14,788 nt of DNA from JACRCE01 sp038043305 (GCA_038043305.1 JBBTCG010000234.1:1-14788), one strand, 5' to 3'; counted from the first letter of the stretch, positions 1 to 7,539 are shown. Made by a program: numbers and translations. Notes: generated by a model not told the origin, from the letters alone.

Positions 1-3
1 GAA

Positions 4-15
4 CCGTGACCGTGA
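4..15. repeat. CCGTGA hexamer repeat, two copies
   Basis: Two tandem CCGTGA units (4-9, 10-15) within a 16-base stretch identical to 9029-9044. They lie about 80 nt beyond the stop of the kinase at 94-2031. No gene is seen in bases 1-93. Confidence 0.6.
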
Positions 16-46
16 AAGACTCAACCCCCAACCCCCTAAATCCCCC

Positions 47-74
47 TTATCAGGGAGACTTTATCAGGGGGACT
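47..74. repeat. Tandem 14-bp direct repeat
   Basis: TTATCAGGGAGACT (47-60) is followed at once by TTATCAGGGGGACT (61-74), differing at one base. The flanking CCCCC (42-46) can pair with GGGGG inside the second unit. Confidence 0.7.
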
Positions 75-93
75 TCTACGGTTCAAGGTATTA

Positions 94-2031
94 TCACGCA
101 TCACCGTCTTTTTGGTACACGGGCAGTCTCAGGGTAACCGTAGTGCCTACTCCCTCTTTCGAGTCGAACTCGATTGTGCCGCCGTGTTCCTTTATTATGG
201 AGTAGGATATGGACAGTCCGAGGCCAGTGCCGCCTGTGCCGGACTTTGTGGTAAAAAACGGCTCGGTTATGCGCGGCAGGATATCGGCTGGAATGCCTTG
301 TCCCTCATCCGTTACGCGAACGAGTATTTGCGCCCCGCCGTCATCGCTGGCGGTTGATACCGTTACGCCTCTGCCGCGTCCCTGAATGGCGTCAAGCGCG
401 TTCATGATGAGGTTTATGAGCACCTGTTCAATCCTCTGGCCGCTGCCGCGCGCAACAGGCAGATTATCGCGGAGAGAGACGCGAAAGTTATCGGTATGCT
501 GCTCTATCTGGCGCTTGAGTATGGCCACGGAGGAGACGACGGCCTTGTTTACGTCAAGCGGCTCATTCAGATCGCACTTATCGGTTCTTGCGAAGTCCTT
601 GAGTTCGTCCACGATGCGTTTTACCCTGCGCGCGCCTTCACCTATGTCGTTGATGAGACCGGGCACGGATATGCGCGCGTCGGAAAAGGCAAGCCCGCCG
701 AGCTGAAAATCTCCGTGAGCGAGCTGATACTGGTTAAGGATGCCTTCGGCGCCCCGCCAGAAGCCGGCAAGAAGTTCGGAGTTGAAGAGGATGAAGTTAT
801 TCGGATTGTTTATCTCATGGGCTATGCCGGAGGCCAGAGTTCCGAGCGCCGTCATCTTGTTGGCGTGGATGAGTTTCGTCTGCATGAGCGCGGTCTCCTC
901 CTCAAGCCTTATCTTTTCCGAGATGTCGCGCACCGTGCAGTAGATTACGCCCTGCCTCTTGAGCCGTATGCGCTGGCCGGCAATTGAGATGATGAGTTTT
1001 GTCCCGTCTTTTTTGGCGCTGTCAACGCGCTCCATGTTGAATGCCTTGCCGATCGCAAGGGTGCGGATGCGTATCTTGAACTCAGCGCACTCGGCGCCGG
1101 TTATAAGGAGCGTTGCGCTTGAGGCCATGAACTCTTGCCTCGTGTACCCGTATAGGGCCGTGGCCGCCTGATTTACGTCTACCACGGCGCACGTGGCCGG
1201 TTCAAGCAGTATCTGCGCGTCCGCGTTCTGCTCGAAAATCTGCCTGAAACGCTCCTCGCTTTCAAGGAGCGCGGCCTCGGCGTTCTTCCTTGCGGTGATG
1301 TCCTGTATGACGTTGATTATATATGCGCCGGTGTCATGCACCGCCGTCGTTATATGCGCCCAGAACACGGCCCCGTCCCTGCTTTTAAGCCGGGTCTCAA
1401 AGCCAAGGACCGGAAGTCTCGTCATGGCAGCGGCGCTCCTTAACCTGTCATAATCGTTTACGTAGTGGGCAAGGAGCGAGGAGTTCATCAACTCCGGCTT
1501 CGAGCCGTAGCCAAGCATCGCCGCGAGAGAGACGTTCGCGTCGAGCACGATATGGTTCTTGTCGAGGACGGCAATGCCGATGGGCATGCTTTCCATGAGA
1601 TTCCTGAATCTCTCCTCAGAGACCTTGAGAGCGCCTTCGGCCTGCGAACGCGCAAGACGCACCTCGGACTCTTTCAGTTCGCGCTCCACGGTCGGCACGA
1701 GCCTTTTAAGGTTGTCCTTGAGGATATAGTCGTTTGCGCCGGACTTTATAGCCTGCACGGCGCGCGCCTCGCCTATGACGCCGGATACGATGATAACGGG
1801 CGTTTCTATATGTTCGGCGCGTATGCGCTTGATGGCCTCTATGCCGTTGAGGCGCGGCATGGCGTAGTCCGTGATGATTATGTCCCATGTATCGGAAAGG
1901 GCGGCCATTAGAGCGGATTCGGTGTCAACGCGCGCGGACTTGACGTCGAATGCGCGCCCCAACTCCCGCATGATGAGGGAGGCGTCGTCCTCGGAATCGT
2001 CGGCGATTAATACCTTGATGCGCGGTTTCAT
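94..2031 (-). CDS. REC-PAS-PAS hybrid sensor histidine kinase (soluble)
   Basis: A 645-residue cytoplasmic histidine kinase with its receiver domain at the N-terminus. Residues 5-120 form a REC domain with acidic pair D11/D12, phospho-acceptor D55 (in IIITDYAMP), S83 and K105. Two PAS domains follow at about 138-255 and 260-378, each introduced by an S-E-E-R-F-R sequence. HisKA has phospho-acceptor H405 in AHEINNP. HATPase_c shows the N box around N540-N544, the G1 box DEGQGI (575-580) and the G2 box GTGGTGLGL (598-606). No membrane segment is visible, so the signal is probably internal or arrives by phosphorylation of the REC domain. The start is supported by GGAG five bases before the ATG. 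It ends with TGA followed at once by TAA. The cognate output is unknown; it lies 122 nt after another kinase gene and may be transcribed separately. Confidence 0.93.
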   Translation of the reverse strand: MKPRIKVLIADDSEDDASLIMRELGRAFDVKSARVDTESALMAALSDTWDIIITDYAMPRLNGIEAIKRIRAEHIETPVIIVSGVIGEARAVQAIKSGANDYILKDNLKRLVPTVERELKESEVRLARSQAEGALKVSEERFRNLMESMPIGIAVLDKNHIVLDANVSLAAMLGYGSKPELMNSSLLAHYVNDYDRLRSAAAMTRLPVLGFETRLKSRDGAVFWAHITTAVHDTGAYIINVIQDITARKNAEAALLESEERFRQIFEQNADAQILLEPATCAVVDVNQAATALYGYTRQEFMASSATLLITGAECAEFKIRIRTLAIGKAFNMERVDSAKKDGTKLIISIAGQRIRLKRQGVIYCTVRDISEKIRLEEETALMQTKLIHANKMTALGTLASGIAHEINNPNNFILFNSELLAGFWRGAEGILNQYQLAHGDFQLGGLAFSDARISVPGLINDIGEGARRVKRIVDELKDFARTDKCDLNEPLDVNKAVVSSVAILKRQIEQHTDNFRVSLRDNLPVARGSGQRIEQVLINLIMNALDAIQGRGRGVTVSTASDDGGAQILVRVTDEGQGIPADILPRITEPFFTTKSGTGGTGLGLSISYSIIKEHGGTIEFDSKEGVGTTVTLRLPVYQKDGDA

Positions 2032-2085
2032 TAGGACTCCGGGGAGTTGGCCTCAGTTGCCGGTCATGTTCAACCAATGTTATCA

Positions 2086-2125
2086 GTTATCGGTTATAAG
2101 TGAAATAATTATCCTTAAACCGATA
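2086..2125. repeat. GTTATCGGTT/AACCGATA palindromic repeat, short copy
   Basis: GTTATCGGTT (2086-2095) is answered by AACCGATA (2118-2125) around an AT-rich centre, GTGAAATAATTATCCTTA. The same arms and centre recur at 14109-14187. Two more GATAACCG units follow before 2150. Confidence 0.65.
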
Positions 2126-2153
2126 CCCGATAACCGTCCACCGATAACCGCCT

Positions 2154-4388
2154 CTACAGCGTAAAGTAAATCGTCGCGCCGTTATCCACGGCGGCCTCAG
2201 CCCATACTCGCCCGTTGTGGCGTTTTATAATCCTTTCAACCGTGGCAAGCCCGACGCCCGTGCCGGCAAACTCCGCGTCGGCGTGCAGGCGCTGGAATGC
2301 GCCGAAGAGCCTCTCGGCGTAGCGCATGTCGAATCCGGCGCCGTTGTCCTTCACGAAGTAGACACGCCTGTTGGCCTCGATGCCCGCTGAGCCGAATTGT
2401 ATGACGGACGTCTCCTTTTTGCCGGTGAACTTCCATGCGTTGCCCATGAGGTTCTCAAGGATAATCCTTAAAAGCCTCGCGTCCGCCCTTGCCAAGAGGT
2501 TGTCCTCTATGATGAATGACGCTGTACGCTCTGGCTGCGACTTTTTGAGTTCCTCGGCTATGCCGCGCGCGACCGCGCTCAAGTCTACCTCAGCCATGTT
2601 CATCTGCGCGCGCGTTACCTGCGAGAGCTCTAAGAGGTCGTCTATGAGCTGCGCCATGCGCGAGCTTGCCGCTCTCACGCGCCTCAGATGTTCAAGCGAT
2701 GCGTTGTCAAGCGCGTTGCCGGAGTCCTCAACTATGGCGGCGCTGAACCCGTCTATTATCCTGAGCGGCGCGCGGAGGTCATGCGCGACCGAATAGCTGA
2801 ACGCCTCAAGCTCCATGTTGACCGCCTCAAGCGCCGCCGTGCGTTCGGCGACGCGGCCCTCAAGCTCGACGTTGAACTGCCTGACTTCCTCCTCGGCGCG
2901 TTTCCTTTCGCTTATGTCGCGGGCTATTGTGGAATAGTACAGCAGGTTCCCGGAGGCGTCCTTGTGCGCTATTATGACCTGCGAGGTCGGCGTCAATCGT
3001 CCGTCCCGCGCCATGATCGCGGTCTCTCCCTGCCAGATGCCGTATTCTGCGGCCGTGGGAAGACCCTTGTCAAGCACGATATCAGCGGCCCATTCGGGGT
3101 GGACGCCCCGGATGCGAAGGTTCGATATGTCGTCCTCGTCCTTAAGGCCGGTCATCCTCCTTGCCGCCTCGTTCATATAGAGTATTCGCCCGTCCGGCGA
3201 GGCCGTTGCCACGAAGTCAGGCGTGGCGTCTATGATGGCCGTGAGCCTTTGTTGTGCCTCGTCCATGATGTGTTTTATACGGTTCCTTTCGGCGATGCCT
3301 GCGGCCATCGCATTGAACGACTCCGATAGACGGCCAAGCTCGTCATCGTTTTTTACCGGTATTCGCACGGCATAATTTTCGCCTGCCATTGCCCTTGCCG
3401 CGGTTGACAGGGCGTTGATCCTTTTTATCACGACGTTTGACGAAAAAAGGTACAAGAGCAAGAGCACGGCAACGGTGAGTACCACGGCGACAACCGCATA
3501 CCTCTTTATTGCGAATACCGGGGCAAGGGCATCGTTCTTGTCCACCTCGGCCAGCATCACCCAGTTCATTGATTTGAGGCATATCGAGGCCCCAGCTACC
3601 TCGACGCCCCTGTAGTCAAGGTAGTATCCGGCCGTCGGGGTCCCTTGTTCAAGGCACCGTCTTACAGGCTCCGTGTCAACCTTTGTCTTGAGTATTGAAT
3701 CGCTTATAAAACGCGACTGAGTGAGCATGAGTTTTTTCCCGTTGACCATGTAGACCTCCATGCTCTTACCGTCGTAAGCGTCTTTTTTTTCAGTCTGCGG
3801 CCTGTCCAGTCCATCGGCAAGTATCCTGTCCAGTTCCAGTAGATAGAACGAGTTGACGATTACCCCTATGGGGGCGCCTGTGCTTCTGTTGTAAAGCATG
3901 GCGGCGAAGAGTATCTCCGGCACTCCAATGGTTTGCTCAGAAACCATTGCCCCGTTTCCGGCGCCGGTGAAGAACGGCTCCTTTGATACGTCCAGACCGT
4001 TCCTTGCTGGGTCAGTTGAGGCGCTAACCCTGCCGTTGAGAGAGACTATCGTTATGGCGGCGATGTTTTTGTCCAGCGGGTGTTTGTTCTTTTTCAGGTA
4101 TTCGCTGAGTTGGTCGGTCTCCTGAGCGCCTGAACGTATCCTGTCCAGAGAATCCCTTATGAAGCCGTCGGTTGCAAAGTCCCGAACCCGTCTCTTGTTG
4201 GCCTCCATGAAAAGGCGTATCTCGCCTTCCCGCTCCAACGTCAGCGTACCGAGGTTCTCGAGAACCAGCCGCTCGATGTGCGATTTGTTGGCGGTGTAGC
4301 TTATCAGGAATATGACGAGTATCGGCAAGAGCACCGCGAGATGCGCGAGGAGCACCTTTTTGGATAGCGAAAAGGAGAACCATTTCAT
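2154..4388 (-). CDS. Membrane-bound Cache-HAMP-PAS sensor histidine kinase
   Basis: A transmembrane kinase of 744 residues from the ATG at 4388. An in-frame GTG at 4397 would add three residues, and neither start has a clear ribosome site. Counting from that GTG: TM1 about 13-33; a periplasmic Cache-type sensor about 36-298; TM2 about 299-319; HAMP about 320-373; PAS about 381-497; a short coiled coil; HisKA with H539 in SVAHDLRAPL. HATPase_c carries NLMGNAWKFT (649-658), DNGAGFDM (684-691) and GTGVGLATV (712-720). The catalytic half resembles the bacteriophytochrome-like kinase group (GAFQRLH, WAEAAVDNGATIYFTL). It has no receiver domain, so it must pass phosphate to a separate regulator, possibly one of the REC proteins nearby (inference). 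It lies 143 nt after the sigma factor gene, across a three-hairpin repeat. Confidence 0.92.
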   Translation of the reverse strand: MKWFSFSLSKKVLLAHLAVLLPILVIFLISYTANKSHIERLVLENLGTLTLEREGEIRLFMEANKRRVRDFATDGFIRDSLDRIRSGAQETDQLSEYLKKNKHPLDKNIAAITIVSLNGRVSASTDPARNGLDVSKEPFFTGAGNGAMVSEQTIGVPEILFAAMLYNRSTGAPIGVIVNSFYLLELDRILADGLDRPQTEKKDAYDGKSMEVYMVNGKKLMLTQSRFISDSILKTKVDTEPVRRCLEQGTPTAGYYLDYRGVEVAGASICLKSMNWVMLAEVDKNDALAPVFAIKRYAVVAVVLTVAVLLLLYLFSSNVVIKRINALSTAARAMAGENYAVRIPVKNDDELGRLSESFNAMAAGIAERNRIKHIMDEAQQRLTAIIDATPDFVATASPDGRILYMNEAARRMTGLKDEDDISNLRIRGVHPEWAADIVLDKGLPTAAEYGIWQGETAIMARDGRLTPTSQVIIAHKDASGNLLYYSTIARDISERKRAEEEVRQFNVELEGRVAERTAALEAVNMELEAFSYSVAHDLRAPLRIIDGFSAAIVEDSGNALDNASLEHLRRVRAASSRMAQLIDDLLELSQVTRAQMNMAEVDLSAVARGIAEELKKSQPERTASFIIEDNLLARADARLLRIILENLMGNAWKFTGKKETSVIQFGSAGIEANRRVYFVKDNGAGFDMRYAERLFGAFQRLHADAEFAGTGVGLATVERIIKRHNGRVWAEAAVDNGATIYFTL

Positions 4389-4446
4389 GGATGCCACGCT
4401 ATCAGGTATTTGCGGCCGTCGTCAAATACAACTATAAGGTTTAGCT

Positions 4447-4535
4447 TCCTCTCCCCGAAGGGGAGAGGATTGAGGTGAGGGGGTTTTAATCGCCACTCTC
4501 CCCCTCACCCTGCCCTCTCCCCCTTGGGGAGAGGG
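4447..4535. repeat. Three-hairpin C-rich palindromic repeat (copy 1)
   Basis: Three perfect inverted repeats in order: CCTCTCCCC-GAA-GGGGAGAGG (4448-4468, extendable by one pair), GGTGAGGGGG (4474-4483) with CCCCCTCACC (4500-4509), and CCCTCTCCCC-CTT-GGGGAGAGGG (4513-4535). It begins 6 nt after the stop of the sigma factor gene and may end or stabilise that transcript. There is no U-tract, so it is not a canonical terminator. Confidence 0.8.
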
Positions 4536-4540
4536 TTACT

Positions 4541-5542
4541 TCACTGCCTCTCGGTCATGTACCGTCTGAGTTTATCGAGCGCGACTACCTCGATCTGTCT
4601 TACGCGCTCCCTCGTTACGCCGAAGGTCCTGCCTATGGCCTCCAGCGTCCTCGGTTCATCGTCTTCAAGCCCGAACCTGAGTTTTAATATCTCGCTCTCG
4701 CTTCCTTCCAACATGCAGAGCAGCTTACGGAGAGCGCTGTGCTCCATTGCCGCGCCGATGACGACCGGAGGGGAAGCGGCCTTGTCGTCCTCAAGGCGCT
4801 CAAGGAGCGGCTGTTCAAACTCATCACCTTGGCTCATGCCGGCGTCAAGCGACGAACAATTCTTCCTGCTTATGGATGAGAGCTTCTTGACGTACCTGCC
4901 GGAAAGGCCGGTTGCCTTGGAAAGCTCGCTGGCGTCAGGTTCTCTTTTTAGGTTAAGCGTCAGCGTCCTTGAGGCCCTCGCAATCCTGCCCATGTCGGCC
5001 GTTACGTGTATCGGCAGCCTTACGATGCCCGACTGGTTCACTATTGCCCGCTCGACCGACTGTTTTATCCAGTACGTCGCGTAAGTCGAGAACTTGCAGC
5101 CCTTGGATACCTTGAAACGCTCAACCGCCTTGATGAGCCCGATATTGCCCTCTTCAATGAGGTCTTGAAGGGGAAGCCCTCTGTTCATGTATCGTTTGGC
5201 TATGCTTACTACAAGACGGAGGTTGGCCTCAATCATCCTTTGCCTTGCCAAAGAGTCGCCCTTGGCGATCCTTCCGGCGAGTTTCTTTTCCTCCTCGGCG
5301 TTAATTAGCTTCAATCTTCTTATGGCGTTGAAATAGACCCTTACGGAGTCGGCAGAGGGAGCCTCGCGTTCATGTTCGCTCGGTTCGAGTCCGCCATGTC
5401 CTATCGAACCTTCCTTGAAATACGGCATCGGCCGCTTGTCGGCGGCTTTTGCGCCGTATTCAGAAGTGTCCTTTCCGCGATGAAAAAGGTCTCCCATGCT
5501 TCCCAACGCCGTTGTCTGTTTTTCGTTGTCAAGCGTGCCCAT
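4541..5542 (-). CDS. Group 2 RNA polymerase sigma-70 factor (RpoS/RpoD-like)
   Basis: A 333-residue alternative sigma factor that directs core RNA polymerase to a subset of promoters. Region 1.2 is about 64-97, region 2 about 98-169 (NLRLVVSIAKRYMNRGLPLQ and then DLIEEGNIGLIKAVERF). The region 2.4 helix is TYWIKQSVERAIVNQ. Region 3 follows about 180-255. Region 4 is about 265-330 with the helix-turn-helix TLEAIGRTFGVTRERVRQIE. It lacks region 1.1 and has a short, probably disordered N-terminus, so it is not the primary sigma factor but an RpoS-like group 2 member. The start is well supported: AAGGAGG five bases before the ATG. It lies only 23 nt after the REC-PilZ gene at 5566-6360 and probably shares its transcript, which would put it under a sigma-54 promoter. 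I cannot tell rpoS from other group 2 types without a tree. Confidence 0.93.
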   Translation of the reverse strand: MGTLDNEKQTTALGSMGDLFHRGKDTSEYGAKAADKRPMPYFKEGSIGHGGLEPSEHEREAPSADSVRVYFNAIRRLKLINAEEEKKLAGRIAKGDSLARQRMIEANLRLVVSIAKRYMNRGLPLQDLIEEGNIGLIKAVERFKVSKGCKFSTYATYWIKQSVERAIVNQSGIVRLPIHVTADMGRIARASRTLTLNLKREPDASELSKATGLSGRYVKKLSSISRKNCSSLDAGMSQGDEFEQPLLERLEDDKAASPPVVIGAAMEHSALRKLLCMLEGSESEILKLRFGLEDDEPRTLEAIGRTFGVTRERVRQIEVVALDKLRRYMTERQ

Positions 5543-5565
5543 GCGCGCCTCCTTTTATGATATTC

Positions 5566-6360
5566 TCAATTCCCGTGCGCTCGTCCCGGCGCTCTTGCTT
5601 CCTGCCTGGCATGGAGCGGCCTTAAAGGCATGATGCCGCGAACGTCCATCGCGCTTACCGGCTCTTGAAACTTGAGACCCATATCCGTTCCCGCACCGGT
5701 TTCTTGCGACCAGATTATTTGCGCTGCCCAGATGAGTTTGGTTCCGTTTATCTCCACTTGTACGGTTGACCGGTCATCCCAGCTTTGCAACGTTGCCGTG
5801 AGACGGGCGTCGGCGCGGTTTACAAGCCGGAGGCCGCCGGATGAGATGTCCTGAGTCATGGCGCTGAAGTCAATGGCCCCTCCTGTGCCGGACGCCGCGC
5901 GAACGGCGCATCTTTTCATAAGGGCGAACCGCAAGGACTGTCTTTGTTCCGGCCCGCGCCTCTCAGTGGTCTTCCGCGCCTCAGCGCTTGAGATTATGGA
6001 ACCGGCGCAGTCTATGAATTCGCTTATCTTGAACGGCTTGCAAAGGCATTTAAGCCCCCACTCGGCGATGTATGACTTGAGCGTGTCGCTCAGATTTGCC
6101 GTCATAAAAAGGAATCTGTCCATTAGGAGCGAATTATCCCATATTGCGGCGTTATAAAATTCAATCCCGTTGAGCACGGGCATGTTGATGTCCGATATGA
6201 CGAGATGAAAGGACGAGGAGCGCAACATGCCAATGGCCTGAGCGCCGTTTTGAGCGCTAATCACGGCGTACCCCGCGTCCACGAGTATCTCCGTGCAGAA
6301 TTTGCGAGTTATCGCGTCGTCGTCAACCACCAGTATGTGAGATGAGCCGTTGTTGGTCAT
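5566..6360 (-). CDS. REC-PilZ response regulator (paralogue B)
   Basis: A 264-residue two-domain regulator. REC (about 7-123) has the acidic cluster D13-D15, phospho-acceptor D57 (VISDINMP), a Thr in FLFMTAN and K108 before PF. The C-terminal PilZ domain (about 139-245) has both c-di-GMP-binding motifs: RxxxR at R140-R144 and DxSxxG at D171-G176. It should couple phosphorylation to c-di-GMP binding; the target is unknown. It is closely similar to the protein at 6608-7315 throughout, including the unusual stretch between REC beta4 and the phospho-Asp loop (YNxAxW...RFLFMTA) and the C-terminal IMP. No Shine-Dalgarno is visible before the ATG, and a sigma-54 promoter predicts transcription start only about two bases upstream, so translation may be leaderless. 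The sigma factor gene follows after 23 nt. Confidence 0.92.
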   Translation of the reverse strand: MTNNGSSHILVVDDDAITRKFCTEILVDAGYAVISAQNGAQAIGMLRSSSFHLVISDINMPVLNGIEFYNAAIWDNSLLMDRFLFMTANLSDTLKSYIAEWGLKCLCKPFKISEFIDCAGSIISSAEARKTTERRGPEQRQSLRFALMKRCAVRAASGTGGAIDFSAMTQDISSGGLRLVNRADARLTATLQSWDDRSTVQVEINGTKLIWAAQIIWSQETGAGTDMGLKFQEPVSAMDVRGIMPLRPLHARQEARAPGRAHGN

Positions 6361-6373
6361 ATTTTTGTGTATT

Positions 6374-6388
6374 GCATCGTCTGTGCCA
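6374..6388 (-). promoter_or_regulatory. Sigma-54 (-24/-12) promoter of REC-PilZ gene B
   Basis: Minus-strand TGGCACAGACGATGCA has the invariant GG (6387-6386) and GC (6375-6374) separated by exactly 10 bases, matching the RpoN pattern TGGCAC-N5-TTGC at all but one of the core bases. With C6374 as -12, transcription starts near 6362, next to the ATG at 6360. Confidence 0.8.
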
Positions 6389-6530
6389 TAATGAACTATG
6401 TGAAATCATTAATGTTTATGTAGGCAAAAAATAGAACAGGTGCAACCTGATTTTAGGCAAAAAAACCCTAATCTTTAGAAAAACTCTTATAAATCAAGGT
6501 GATTGGGCTGGTGTGATTATTTTCCATGCA

Positions 6531-6546
6531 GCAAGGAAAGTTGCAT
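6531..6546. promoter_or_regulatory. Candidate enhancer (UAS) dyad, copy A
   Basis: GCAAGGAAAGTTGCAT contains the inverted repeat GCAA-N6-TTGC and matches 14 of 16 bases of the element at 7524-7539. It is centred about 163 bp upstream of the -12 position of the sigma-54 promoter at 6374-6388, a usual distance for NtrC-family activator sites. It overlaps a second palindrome, CCATGCA/TGCATGG (6524-6548). Confidence 0.55.
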
Positions 6547-6585
6547 GGGTCTGAGTAAGGAACACAACGCTACTAGCCTTACCTT

Positions 6586-6604
6586 TCACGGTCACGCATC
6601 ACGG
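6586..6604. repeat. TCACGG hexamer repeat
   Basis: TCACGG (6586-6591), TCACGC (6592-6597) and TCACGG (6599-6604), the same family as at 9017-9041 and 9142-9169. It starts four bases beyond the TAA of the REC-PilZ gene at 6608. Confidence 0.55.
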
Positions 6605-6607
6605 CCT

Positions 6608-7315
6608 TTAATCAATCGGCAACATGGGCATTATGGCTCTTAGATCCAGCGCGCAAACCGCCATGTCAAACTGCAACGCCGTGGCGCATGTATATTCGTC
6701 AATCGGCATTGACCGGATTATGTGCGCCTCGCGTTCCAGAGTGCGTCTGTTCATCTTGAGGGATACGCTTACGCCCTCATCGGCCGCAAACGGCCTCCCG
6801 CTGTGATTGAGCCGGAGACCGGTGCGCGATATGTCGCTTGTCCTGATGAGCGACGTTGCGCCGGAGCCTCTGTTAATCTCAAGGCCGAGCCCACGCGGCA
6901 AGCTGAACCGGGTCTCCTGCCGTTTGTCATCTTCCGGCTCAAGAGGCCGCGATGCGATTCCATCCGCTGAGTTCAAGAGGTCGTTTATGCCGAACGGTTT
7001 GGATAGGCAATGCAGGTCCAGGAATGAGACGTATGAGGCGAGCGCGTCATCAAGGCAGGCCGTCATAAATAGAAAGCGCCTTCTCAGATACGCATGTTCC
7101 CAAACCGCGACGTTGTAAAGCTCCACGCCGGTGAGTCCCGGCATATTGATGTCGGTTATGACAAGATTATACCTTGCGGTCCTGAGTTTTTCGACGGCCT
7201 CGGCGCCGTTTGAGGCCGTGTCAACGGAATAGCCGTTTTCAGAAAGCAACATGCCACAAAAGTCCCTTGACATCGAATCGTCGTCAACTACGAGTATGTC
7301 GTTAGCGCCGTTCAT
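6608..7315 (-). CDS. REC-PilZ response regulator (paralogue A)
   Basis: A 235-residue paralogue of the protein at 5566-6360. REC (about 5-120) has D11-D13, phospho-acceptor D55 (VITDINMPG), a Thr in FLFMTA and K107. The PilZ domain (about 130-228) has RxxxR at R132-R136 and DxSxxG at D161-G166, so c-di-GMP binding is predicted. The ATG at 7315 is chosen because GGAGGT lies just upstream and REC begins six residues in. The frame stays open further upstream to a TTG at 7393, but that extension runs through the sigma-54 promoter. It follows the NtrC-family activator gene by 251 nt, a spacer holding a sigma-54 promoter and a candidate enhancer. There is no DNA-binding domain; output is probably through protein contact controlled by c-di-GMP. 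Confidence 0.92.
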   Translation of the reverse strand: MNGANDILVVDDDSMSRDFCGMLLSENGYSVDTASNGAEAVEKLRTARYNLVITDINMPGLTGVELYNVAVWEHAYLRRRFLFMTACLDDALASYVSFLDLHCLSKPFGINDLLNSADGIASRPLEPEDDKRQETRFSLPRGLGLEINRGSGATSLIRTSDISRTGLRLNHSGRPFAADEGVSVSLKMNRRTLEREAHIIRSMPIDEYTCATALQFDMAVCALDLRAIMPMLPID

Positions 7316-7375
7316 ATTCCACCTCCGTGATGCGCTGTATTTAACGGTAGTGATAACCGTCTTGATATGATTGTA

Positions 7376-7393
7376 TTGCACGATACGTGCCAA
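7376..7393 (-). promoter_or_regulatory. Sigma-54 (-24/-12) promoter of REC-PilZ gene A
   Basis: Minus-strand TTGGCACGTATCGTGCAA is a near-consensus RpoN site (YTGGCACG-N4-TTGCW) with one mismatch in the -12 box. GG (7391-7390) and GC (7379-7378) are separated by exactly 10 bases. Transcription would start near 7366, giving a leader of about 50 nt that includes the GGAGGT ribosome site of the gene starting at 7315. Confidence 0.87.
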
Positions 7394-7523
7394 GTCGGTT
7401 TCTTTTGAAATTATAAGTAATTTAAGATTCTGTTATCCTGTTAACGCGAGGATGGTGCGAGGGATTTTGTCTGACAACGTTGAAATACGAGGAAAAACAG
7501 CGGAAATGATGGTTTCGCGTCAT

Positions 7524-7539
7524 GCAAGCAATGTTGCAT
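7524..7539. promoter_or_regulatory. Candidate enhancer (UAS) dyad, copy B
   Basis: GCAAGCAATGTTGCAT lies inside the perfect dyad ATGCAA-N6-TTGCAT (7522-7539). It matches 14 of 16 bases of the element at 6531-6546. Its centre is about 152 bp from the -12 base of the sigma-54 promoter at 7376-7393, that is 11 bp (one helical turn) closer than the other copy. Confidence 0.55.

Noticed and set aside
496..987. Long open frames on the plus strand opposite the kinases and other genes
   Set aside because: They mirror minus-strand genes with clear domains, lack recognisable domains and have no consistent ribosome sites.
6421..6465. TAGGCAAAAAA direct repeats 33 bp apart as activator sites, or an IHF site between enhancer and promoter
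   Set aside because: No counterpart is found in the other sigma-54 spacer, and no good match to the IHF consensus was seen in either.
6524..6548. CCATGCA/TGCATGG as the shared enhancer dyad
   Set aside because: Its arm spacing differs from the palindrome at 7522-7539; the inner GCAA-N6-TTGC element aligns much better between the two spacers.
7316..7393. A 26-residue extension of REC-PilZ gene A from TTG
   Set aside because: It overlaps the sigma-54 promoter and the leader; GGAGGT stands before the ATG at 7315.
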